DNA from: Pseudomonadota bacterium
GTDB lineage: Bacteria > Pseudomonadota > Alphaproteobacteria > Acetobacterales > Acetobacteraceae
Length of the DNA stretch: 64,000 nt
NCBI GenBank assembly: GCA_021809435.1
Contig: JAKBAD010000001.1
Location: 372,001 to 436,000, forward strand
Direction: 5' to 3'
Within the stretch, counting starts at the first letter, position 1. Each line of letters opens with the position of its first letter. The position numbers were made by a program, and so were the translations under genes. The notes beneath the pieces were generated by a model. That model did not search any database. It had not been told where the DNA came from and saw nothing but the letters and a program-made list of their open reading frames with translations. Below are positions 56,119-63,057 of the stretch, piece by piece.

Positions 56119-56184
56119 ACCGAATCTAAATCCTAAAGTTGTATTGTTGACCAGAAACACCCTTATGGGTTTAATCTGGCTTTA

Positions 56185-57405
56185 ATGATCACTCTTCAAA
56201 ATGCTACCGGAGGTTATCGTAGCTGGCTGTGGCGCCGCCTGCCAAAGGGGCCTAGGCGCTGGGCCCTGAGCCGTGGTGCGGCGCTATTGGCCCCACGGCC
56301 TGATCCTATTGCCCCCTGTCAGGCAAACGGCGCCGTGGTGGCAGGTGAAATGAGCGCCGCCAATGGCCTGGGAGAGAGTGCGCGCAACCTGTGCGCGGCC
56401 ATGAGCCAATTGGGGGTCAATGTGTCGGGAATGGCGCTCGGCCTTCCGGGCCTGACCGACATGCCCGCCACCACCCTGCCCAAGGGCGCGGCGCTACTGG
56501 CCGTGGTCAACGCCCCCTTTTTGCCAGCCGCCATCAGCCGCCTGGGGCGTGGAGCCCTGCGCGCGCGGCCGGTGGTTGGCTATTGGGCTTGGGAGTTGCC
56601 GGTGACCCCGCCAGAGTGGCGGTTGGGTGCCAGGTTCGTTCATGAAATCTGGGCGCCATCGGCATTCTGCGCCGCGGCCTTTGAGCCGTTGAAGCCTGGG
56701 CGCGTGCGTGTTGTACCGTTACCTCTGGCAGCCACGCCTTTATCAATATCTGGTACACGCACGTCATTTAGTCTGCCCGAGGCGTGCTTTATCGTCACGG
56801 TCTGCTTCAACCTCGCCTCTTCCTTCGCGCGCAAAAACCCCCTGGCGGCCATTACGGCCTTCACAAGCGCGTTTGGCGCCAGCCGCGATCATCTGCTGGT
56901 GGTTAAAATTGCCCATCCCGAAGCCTATGAACATGATCTTACGACAATTCGCCGAGCCGTGGCGGGGCGTGATAATATCCGCCTGATCACGGCGACATTC
57001 AGCGATAAAGAATTACGCGGCTTGCTGGCCTGCTCGGATGTGGTGTTGTCGCTGCACCGCGCCGAAGGATTTGGACTGATTCCCGCCACAGCCCTGTTGC
57101 TAGGGCGCGCCGTGGTGGCGACCGGCTGGTCGGGTAATATGGAATATATGGCGCCAGACGATGCCGGGCTGGTTCATTACCGGCTGGTACCAGCCAATGA
57201 CGACCGTGGCACTTATGCGGTGAGAGGCGCACACTGGGCGGAGCCCGATATCGGGCATGCGGCCGAACTGCTGCGGAAATTGGCTGAAAATCCCGCAGCG
57301 CTTGCACGGCAGGCCCAAGCTGGCCGGGAGGTGGCGCGTGCCCGGCTGGGTGCTGCGGCGTTGCGGGTGGCATTGGCCGGCGTGGGGGTGGCATGCATGT
57401 GCTGA
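56185..57405 (+). CDS. Glycosyltransferase family 4-like protein
   Basis: A 406-residue protein with a GT-B fold. The C-terminal half contains the GT4 donor-binding block SLHRAEGFGLIPATALLLGRAVVATGWSGN with the EX7E-type glutamate. The N-terminal half has GEMSAANGLGESARNL, often seen in such transferases. The product is unknown. Its end overlaps the next glycosyltransferase gene by 13 bases. Confidence 0.85.
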   Translation: MITLQNATGGYRSWLWRRLPKGPRRWALSRGAALLAPRPDPIAPCQANGAVVAGEMSAANGLGESARNLCAAMSQLGVNVSGMALGLPGLTDMPATTLPKGAALLAVVNAPFLPAAISRLGRGALRARPVVGYWAWELPVTPPEWRLGARFVHEIWAPSAFCAAAFEPLKPGRVRVVPLPLAATPLSISGTRTSFSLPEACFIVTVCFNLASSFARKNPLAAITAFTSAFGASRDHLLVVKIAHPEAYEHDLTTIRRAVAGRDNIRLITATFSDKELRGLLACSDVVLSLHRAEGFGLIPATALLLGRAVVATGWSGNMEYMAPDDAGLVHYRLVPANDDRGTYAVRGAHWAEPDIGHAAELLRKLAENPAALARQAQAGREVARARLGAAALRVALAGVGVACMC

Positions 57406-58484
57406 TCTGGCATTGGGGGCGACGTGGGGCAGGGCCGTTATTCGCGGCCAATCTCGCCCAAGCCATGGCCGCCTTGCCCGACACGCGCGTAACCTTGTCT
57501 CTGGCCGCGCAGGCCGAGCTTCTGGCCTCTGCCGACCCACCCGCCTGCGCCTGGCGCGAGCCAACCTACACAAGTTTGACGGGCTTTATGTTGCAACGTC
57601 TAGCCGGATTATTAGGTAAACCCCCGCCAACCGGCCGACTGGATGCTCTGCGGCCCGACGTGGCGCTCTGCGCGATGCCCGCCCTGCTCGATGGCCGGAT
57701 GCAAAACGCCTTAATGGCGCTGCATATCCCTTACGGCGTGGTGGTGCACGACGCGGCCGCCCATCCCGGTGACAAACTGAATTTTCTGGCGCTCTGCCAA
57801 AAGCGCCTGCTGCGCAAGGCTTCATTTATCGTCTGTCTGTCAACGCATGTCGCGGGTGGTTTACGCGCCCAGGGTTTTGGCCGGCATGGACAAAAGCTCA
57901 TCACGCTTTGGCACCCGCCGATTCGGCTGTCCCCTCATCTCCCGGCGGCGCATCGCCCGGGGGGACCTTTGCGCCTGTTAAATTTTGGCCGGTTGCTGCC
58001 CTATAAGGGGCTGGACTTGCTGGCCGAGGCTCTGACAAAACTTGGTCCGGCACCAGCCTTTGAGTTACGCGTATGTGGCGAAGGTCCTGACTCGCCAGCG
58101 CTGTCACGCCTGCGGGCGATGCCGCATGTGCGGGTCGAGGCGCGTTGGTTCAAAGACGCCGAAGTGCCCGCTCTGTTGGAGTGGGCCGATGCCGTGGTCC
58201 TACCTTATCGAGAGGCAAGCCAATCTGGTGTCGCGGCGCTGGCGCTGGCAGCCGGCCGGCCGGTGCTCGCTACAAAAGTCGGAGGTCTACCGGAGCAACT
58301 ATCCAAAGCCTCTGCCGCTCTACTCTGCCAGCCAAACGCTGAAGATATTAGCCTCGGTCTGCAGTCATTGCTGCACAAACTAGATGAGGGCACTGTTTAT
58401 GAGGGGGAGTTCTGTGCCGATACGGAATGGAATAAATTTGCTAAAAATCTTATTCCACCACTATCGATCGGCAAAATTTTCTAA
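57393..58484 (+). CDS. Glycosyltransferase family 4-like protein
   Basis: A 363-residue GT-B transferase. The C-terminal region LLNFGRLLPYKGLDLLAEAL is the classic start of the GT4 domain, with VLPYREASQSGVAALALAAGRPVLATKVGGLPEQ near residue 270. It is translationally linked to the previous gene and ends three bases before a tRNA-Asn gene on the other strand. Confidence 0.87.
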   Translation: MHVLIWHWGRRGAGPLFAANLAQAMAALPDTRVTLSLAAQAELLASADPPACAWREPTYTSLTGFMLQRLAGLLGKPPPTGRLDALRPDVALCAMPALLDGRMQNALMALHIPYGVVVHDAAAHPGDKLNFLALCQKRLLRKASFIVCLSTHVAGGLRAQGFGRHGQKLITLWHPPIRLSPHLPAAHRPGGPLRLLNFGRLLPYKGLDLLAEALTKLGPAPAFELRVCGEGPDSPALSRLRAMPHVRVEARWFKDAEVPALLEWADAVVLPYREASQSGVAALALAAGRPVLATKVGGLPEQLSKASAALLCQPNAEDISLGLQSLLHKLDEGTVYEGEFCADTEWNKFAKNLIPPLSIGKIF

Positions 58485-58487
58485 AAC

Positions 58488-58563
58488 TGGCTCCCGAAGT
58501 AGGACTCGAACCTACGACCGAGCGATTAACAGTCGCTTGCTCTACCAACTGAGCTATTCGGGA
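58488..58563 (-). tRNA. tRNA-Asn (GUU)
   Basis: A 76-base tRNA read on the minus strand: acceptor TCCCGAA / TTCGGGA, D-arm TAGCTCAGTTGGTAGAGCA, anticodon GTT in ACTGTTAATC, T-loop GGTTCGAGTCC and an encoded CCA. All stems pair. Confidence 0.97.
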
Positions 58564-58877
58564 CCAGTGGAAAGGCGTATAACTAAACCCAGCGAACCAT
58601 GCAAGCGGGGGAGATGTAATTTTTATACCTTTTGGCGTAGCTCACAGACGGCGCAATCTACCCCACCTCCAAAAGCGTTGGGACGGGCTGCGTTTGCTGA
58701 CATCATGCAGGGAAACAGCACGGAAAAAGGATTTTCACCGCAGAAGTTTGGGGGGAAGTAAAAATTACAGAAGGATTAAACTTCTCGTGAGCCGGGGTTT
58801 TTGTATTATTGAGGTTGTATTAATATAAAATTCATTCGAGATAGACCAATTTATCTGGGGGAGGCTTAATCCTGATT
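58564..58877. other. Lower-GC spacer between tRNA-Asn and the first Flp gene
   Basis: This 314-base stretch is more AT-rich than most of the window, particularly 58800-58860. A frame at 58384-58761 crosses the tRNA and is not credible. I see no gene here; a ribosome binding site (GGGGGAGG) lies at 58856-58863 for the pilin gene that follows. Confidence 0.5.
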
Positions 58878-59057
58878 GTGCACCTGAGCGCGCTGCCTCC
58901 TTTCCGTCTTACCGAAGTAGCGGGCGACCGTAGGGGCGTAACGTCTATCGAATACGGGCTGATCGCGGTCATCATCATTCTTGCAATCATGGGGGGGCTG
59001 GGCATTATCGGTGGTGAGTTGGCCAAAAGCTTCAACAATGTAGCCTCTGAACTCTAA
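58878..59057 (+). CDS. Flp/Fap-type IVb pilin, short paralogue
   Basis: A 59-residue pilin with the cleavage-site motif G|VTSIEYG: Gly before the cut, Glu at +5 and Tyr at +6, then a 20-residue hydrophobic segment (LIAVIIILAIMGGLGIIGG) and the C-terminus AKSFNNVASEL. The start is uncertain: GTG 58878 is 14 bases from GGGGGAGG, while an in-frame CTG at 58872 is better spaced. It has no ATG start and is easily missed by gene finders. The major pilin gene follows 366 bases downstream. Confidence 0.82.
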   Translation: MHLSALPPFRLTEVAGDRRGVTSIEYGLIAVIIILAIMGGLGIIGGELAKSFNNVASEL

Positions 59058-59423
59058 AGAGAGCCATAAGCCTCAAAAAGTGATGTAAAAAAGATATTTT
59101 TTGTATTTATTTATACAAACTGGCAACTTAAAAATTTTTTTAGGTTTAAGTGCGCTAATTGTGTGCGCTCTGCTTTTTGGGCCGTGCATCCGGAAATTAA
59201 TTATTTTCATACGCTGGCAGCGTATGTTGGGAAATAATCACGCATTATTGTTTAAAACTCTACACAGAGCGTTTGACAAACGCTGTACTTTTCCGTGTAC
59301 TGCGGACAACCCGAAATGGGTTAACGGAGTGACGGAAACATTAACGTATTTCCATCTCACCGTTCAGCAACTTCCATCGGCTGCCTGGCGGTGGCTTGAT
59401 GTTGTAAAGAAAAGGATTTTGTC
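59058..59423. other. AT-rich spacer between the two Flp genes
   Basis: A 366-base low-GC region with a perfect 7+3+7 dyad agcgttt-gac-aaacgct at 59268-59284. A 110-codon frame (59101-59433) shows no family features, overlaps the next pilin start and has an ATG with no ribosome binding site, so I treat it as non-coding. It probably holds the promoter for the second pilin. Confidence 0.5.
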
Positions 59424-59612
59424 ATGCTCGTGAACTATGTTCGCACCGCCGTCGCGCACAAGCTGAACCAGCTGAACGTCGATAAGCGCGCCGTCACCGC
59501 GATTGAATACGCCCTGATCGCCGCCCTGATCGCGGTTGTCATCATTGGCGCTGTCACTACCCTCGGCACGAAGGTCTCCAGCACCTTCAACTCGGTGGCG
59601 TCGGAACTCTGA
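59424..59612 (+). CDS. flp: Flp-type IVb pilin
   Basis: A 62-residue pilin, probably the main subunit of the Tad pilus. A basic leader (to about residue 23) precedes VTAIEYALIAALIAVVII with Glu at +5 and Tyr at +6, then a C-terminus STFNSVASEL nearly identical to that of the upstream pilin. The residue before the expected cut is Ala instead of Gly. AAAGGA lies upstream of the ATG, and a strong terminator 34 bases after the stop isolates this transcript. Confidence 0.93.
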   Translation: MLVNYVRTAVAHKLNQLNVDKRAVTAIEYALIAALIAVVIIGAVTTLGTKVSSTFNSVASEL

Positions 59613-59645
59613 GCGCTCACCGCGGCGCTTAATCGCCGGGGCATT

Positions 59646-59680
59646 AAAACTGGCAGAGGTAAGCCTCTGCCAGTTTTTTT
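59646..59680 (+). terminator. Intrinsic terminator after flp
   Basis: The arms aaaactggcagagg and cctctgccagtttt with a four-base loop, followed by a T-run, form a strong terminator. It separates the pilin transcript from cpaA. Confidence 0.92.
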
Positions 59681-59912
59681 GTGTCACATTTCGCCGGGTG
59701 GAAGCGCCAGCCAGCATAAAAATGTGTTTTTTTGTGGGGTTGGCCGAAAATATTCCAAGACATTAACGTGTTCGTAGTCTATTTTGTTGACATTACAGTA
59801 ATTCTGGCGTCAGAATTTGATCTCACAGAATTGTGAGGGCCAACAAAATGCCGGGTGGCGCGGAAGCGGAGGCGTAGAAAATGTCTGGTGACGCGAAGCG
59901 TAAGGCGGGCGC
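59681..59912. promoter_or_regulatory. cpaA upstream region with two dyads
   Basis: A dyad aattctg-gcgt-cagaatt lies at 59800-59817 and a second, ctcaca-gaat-tgtgag, at 59822-59837, four bases later. The same region has imperfect direct repeats at 59854-59874 and 59887-59907. The dyads are in the right place for an operator controlling cpaA-E; no regulator is identifiable. Confidence 0.45.
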
Positions 59913-60416
59913 ATGCCAGAGCTCATAATTCCGGCCGTGGCCCTGTTGGTTTATGCCGCACTCCATGATTTAGCCGTTCGCACGGTTCCGAATTGGCTTT
60001 CTGTTGCGGTACTGACGATCGGCGTTGTCTTGCGGATTTTAGATCATTCCCTGTTGCTTGCCGCGATTATGGCTTTGGTGAGTTTTCTTGCCCTGTTCGC
60101 CATTTGGATGGCGGGCGCCATGGGCGGAGGCGATGTGAAATTGTGGGCCGCATCGGTTCTGCTCATTCCCCCTTACTGGCGTGTGGAGCTGAATTTTTTC
60201 TTATATGTTGTCTTGTTCGGCGGCGGCTTGGCGGTTCTTTATCTGCTGCTGTCGCTGGTGGTGCCGCACCGTAAGCTTTCGCGGGGAGGCGGCTGGCTTC
60301 GGCGGTTTGCGCGCGCCGAATTGTGGAGGATTGGCAGGCGAGGGCCGCTTCCCTATGCCTGTGCCATATCGGGTGGCGCACTGGTTATTCTCATGCCTCA
60401 AATATTCAAGCCGTAG
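59913..60416 (+). CDS. cpaA: Prepilin peptidase CpaA/TadV (A24 family)
   Basis: A 167-residue inner-membrane aspartic protease that removes the pilin leader. The first catalytic Asp is in YAALHDLAVRTVPNW near residue 19, the second in the GGGDVKLWAAS motif near 71. About five membrane helices are seen. It lacks the N-methylation domain of PilD enzymes, as usual for this family. It is the first gene of the cpaABC-D-E cluster. Confidence 0.92.
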   Translation: MPELIIPAVALLVYAALHDLAVRTVPNWLSVAVLTIGVVLRILDHSLLLAAIMALVSFLALFAIWMAGAMGGGDVKLWAASVLLIPPYWRVELNFFLYVVLFGGGLAVLYLLLSLVVPHRKLSRGGGWLRRFARAELWRIGRRGPLPYACAISGGALVILMPQIFKP

Positions 60417-60423
60417 GTAGATC

Positions 60424-61290
60424 ATGGTTTTTCGCCTCTCCATTTTTGGCGTGTTGATTTTCGCGCTGGCCGCGGTCCTGGTGTTCGCCTATTCGCTGAT
60501 GAACCAATCCAAGGTCGCCAGCCACCAGCAAAATGCCGCGCCTCCGCCTCCCACCGAACAGATTTTGGTGGCGTCAGGCCCCCTGCAAGGCGGCACTTTG
60601 CTGCAACCCTCCGGTATTGCCTCAACAACCATGCTCGTCAGTGCGGCCCCACAAGATGCGATCATTGATACGCCTGAGAATCGCGCCGCGCTGACCGGTT
60701 CGATGCTGCGTGCTCCGCTCGCGGCGCAGCAGCCGATTCTCAACACAGGCGTCATTCACCCGGGTGATCATGGCTTCCTTGCCGCCGTGCTGTCTCCCGG
60801 CATGCGGGCGGTAACCATTTCGGTTGACGCGGTAACCGGTGCTGATGGGCTGATCTGGCCGGGAGACGAGGTGGATGTGTTGTTGACACAAACCATCCCA
60901 GGCGCCCCGGATAGCAAAAATATTGCCGTGGAGCAGGTGTTGAGCAATGTGCGCGTCATCGCCACCGGCGCTGAATTGATCAAAGACCCCAACGCCGGTG
61001 CCAATGGTGGGCAGAGCGCGCAAACGGTGACTCTGGAAGTCACACCAGACCAAGCGGCCCGCTGCATTGTGGCGGGTACGTTGGGCAAACTCTCACTTAT
61101 TCTTCATTCAGCCCAAGGTGTGAACAACAAGGCAAACAAAGCTCAAAATAATAATCAGCCGCCAGGCGCGCCACTCACCGTCTGGTCCGGAGACGTATCG
61201 CCCGCGCTGACCAATGCAGTTCCGCAAGATAGCAAGATGACGACGGTGAATGTGCTCACGCCGGGTGGTTCTGGGGAGTTCAAGTTCTGA
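60424..61290 (+). CDS. cpaB: Tad pilus assembly protein CpaB/RcpC
   Basis: A 288-residue inner-membrane-anchored periplasmic protein of the Tad system. One membrane helix at about 6-25 is followed by a SAF domain (about 45-105) and a RcpC-like domain with AVTISVDAVTGADGLIWPGDEVDVLL. It starts seven bases after cpaA, and its stop overlaps the secretin start (TGATG). Confidence 0.93.
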   Translation: MVFRLSIFGVLIFALAAVLVFAYSLMNQSKVASHQQNAAPPPPTEQILVASGPLQGGTLLQPSGIASTTMLVSAAPQDAIIDTPENRAALTGSMLRAPLAAQQPILNTGVIHPGDHGFLAAVLSPGMRAVTISVDAVTGADGLIWPGDEVDVLLTQTIPGAPDSKNIAVEQVLSNVRVIATGAELIKDPNAGANGGQSAQTVTLEVTPDQAARCIVAGTLGKLSLILHSAQGVNNKANKAQNNNQPPGAPLTVWSGDVSPALTNAVPQDSKMTTVNVLTPGGSGEFKF

Positions 61291-62705
61291 TGCGTAAAAA
61301 CCCCTTATCTCTCATGAATTGTGGTGCGCTGGCTCTGGTTGGTGCATTCGCGGTTGCCGGCACACCGGCTCTGGCCCAGTCAGCGCCACCCGATGGCAGC
61401 GGCGCGGGGGCAGCGTCCCAGCCAGCCCCTCCGGCTTATTACGGCTCTATTTCGGTTACCAAAAGCGAGGGCAAGCTGGTGAAGCTGCCCCGTCCGGTGG
61501 CCAACCTGTTTGTCGCGGATGACTCGATCGTCTCAGTGCGCCCGGCCAGCCCAACGACGATGTTCGTTTTCGGCAAGACACCTGGAAATACAAATATCGT
61601 CGCCACCGACCAGGAGGGCAACCGCGTCGCGCAGTTCTCGGTGCAGGTCACGCCGTCCAATTACACCGCGCAGCGTATCGAACAAGCAGCGCCAGGCGGT
61701 GACGTGTCGGTGAATACGAGCCAAAACGGCGTCACGCTCAACGGCACGGTCTCCAGCCCCGAACAGGCTGATCAGCTCTATAATCAGGCAAAGGCAGAGG
61801 CTCAAGGCGGCAATGTCACCAATAATCTGACTGTAACCGAGCCTGTGCAGGTTGAGCTCAAGGTTCGTATTGCATCCATGTCGCGCACGGTCACGCGTGA
61901 ACTTGGCATTAACTGGAGCGCGGTCGACGCTCATATCGGCAGTTGGATGATTTCGGCCAGTTCAGCCTCGTTGCCGCAATCATTGGCCTCCGAATCCCTC
62001 GGGGGAGTGGCGGTCCAAAATCCAAGCGGCACGTTCCAAGGGGTGATCGATGCCCTGGCGACCGACAATCTCGCCCACATTTTGGCGGAGCCAACTCTGA
62101 CGGCCCTTTCCGGCACCCAGGCCAGCTTCGAGGTTGGCGGTCAGTTTCCCATCCCCGTCAGCTCGGGCTCGAACGGCAGCATCACCGTCACCTATAAAAA
62201 TTATGGCGTGCTGCTCACCTTCACCCCCACAGTTTATTCGGACGGCCGCATCGCCCTGCAGGTATCTCCCGAGGTGAGTTCGCTCAACAGCGCCAATTCG
62301 GCCCAGCTTTCCTCGTCGGGCAGCAATGCCACGTTCAACGTCCCGTCGCTCAACGTCACGGCTGCCACCACAACGGTGATTCTCGGCTCCGGCCAAGGCA
62401 TGGCGATTGCCGGTCTGCTCGAGGACACCACCAATCAGGTGGATAATGGCGTGCCAGGGCTGAGCGAAGTACCTTTGGTCGGCGCCTTGTTCCGCGGTGA
62501 CGCTTTCCAGCGCGAGCAGCAGGAATTGGTCATCACGGTAACCCCCTATCTGGTTACCCCGGCGAACAACCCCAACTCAATCGCCTCGCCTGACGATGGT
62601 TGGTCGCCCCCGAACGATCTGCAACGCATTCTGTTGTTGCGTGATAACGGCACCGTCGCAAACAACAGCCAAATTCCGGGTGATGCCGGCTTTATGGTGC
62701 AATGA
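61290..62705 (+). CDS. cpaC: Tad pilus secretin CpaC/RcpA
   Basis: A 471-residue outer-membrane channel for the pilus. A signal peptide ends near ALAQ (about 30); an N-terminal pilus-assembly domain (about 50-125) is followed by a BON domain (about 130-180) and a secretin domain (about 230-430) with the VPGLSEVPLVGALFRG signature. It overlaps the next gene by four bases. Confidence 0.95.
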   Translation: MRKNPLSLMNCGALALVGAFAVAGTPALAQSAPPDGSGAGAASQPAPPAYYGSISVTKSEGKLVKLPRPVANLFVADDSIVSVRPASPTTMFVFGKTPGNTNIVATDQEGNRVAQFSVQVTPSNYTAQRIEQAAPGGDVSVNTSQNGVTLNGTVSSPEQADQLYNQAKAEAQGGNVTNNLTVTEPVQVELKVRIASMSRTVTRELGINWSAVDAHIGSWMISASSASLPQSLASESLGGVAVQNPSGTFQGVIDALATDNLAHILAEPTLTALSGTQASFEVGGQFPIPVSSGSNGSITVTYKNYGVLLTFTPTVYSDGRIALQVSPEVSSLNSANSAQLSSSGSNATFNVPSLNVTAATTTVILGSGQGMAIAGLLEDTTNQVDNGVPGLSEVPLVGALFRGDAFQREQQELVITVTPYLVTPANNPNSIASPDDGWSPPNDLQRILLLRDNGTVANNSQIPGDAGFMVQ

Positions 62706-63010
62706 TGAGAGCCAGTGCCATGCGTTATACCGTGTTTTTTTGTTTCTGCGTGGCCGTGTTGAGCTTGACTGGCTGCAATGGGCTGGTCGATCCCCTGCAA
62801 CGGCCCGGCACCTGGTCAGCCACCGGCGCCGCTAACGAGACGATCGCCCAGCAAGCCGCCGATAAATCAGATTTGATCAGCGGGCACGGCGAAGCCGGAA
62901 CCAGTGGCATCGCGGCGGTTGGCGCCGTGGAGAAGGCAAACGCCAACGGCACGGCCTCAGTGCTGGAAACCCCGCCGGCCATGACGGCGACCGTCAGCAT
63001 CAGTCAGTGA
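62702..63010 (+). CDS. cpaD: Short CpaD-like pilus lipoprotein
   Basis: A 102-residue protein whose signal ends in VLSLTGC (lipidated Cys about 25). The motif DPLQRPGTWSATGAANETI corresponds to the C-terminal signature of CpaD/RcpB, but most of the usual 200-residue domain is missing. It sits in the normal CpaD position between secretin and CpaE genes. The alternative is a lineage-specific small lipoprotein that replaced it. Confidence 0.75.
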   Translation: MMRASAMRYTVFFCFCVAVLSLTGCNGLVDPLQRPGTWSATGAANETIAQQAADKSDLISGHGEAGTSGIAAVGAVEKANANGTASVLETPPAMTATVSISQ

Positions 63011-63057
63011 CAGCGCATGAGGAAGCTTATAGTCTCGGCTGAAAAGCAGGAGGTCGC

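Noticed and set aside
59101-59433. A 110-codon frame between the two pilin genes
   Set aside because: It is AT-rich, has no ribosome binding site or similarity, and overlaps the true pilin start in another frame.
59854-59907. Imperfect 21-base direct repeats before cpaA
   Set aside because: Two copies with several mismatches in GC-rich, AGC/GCG-biased sequence are not enough to claim a functional repeat.
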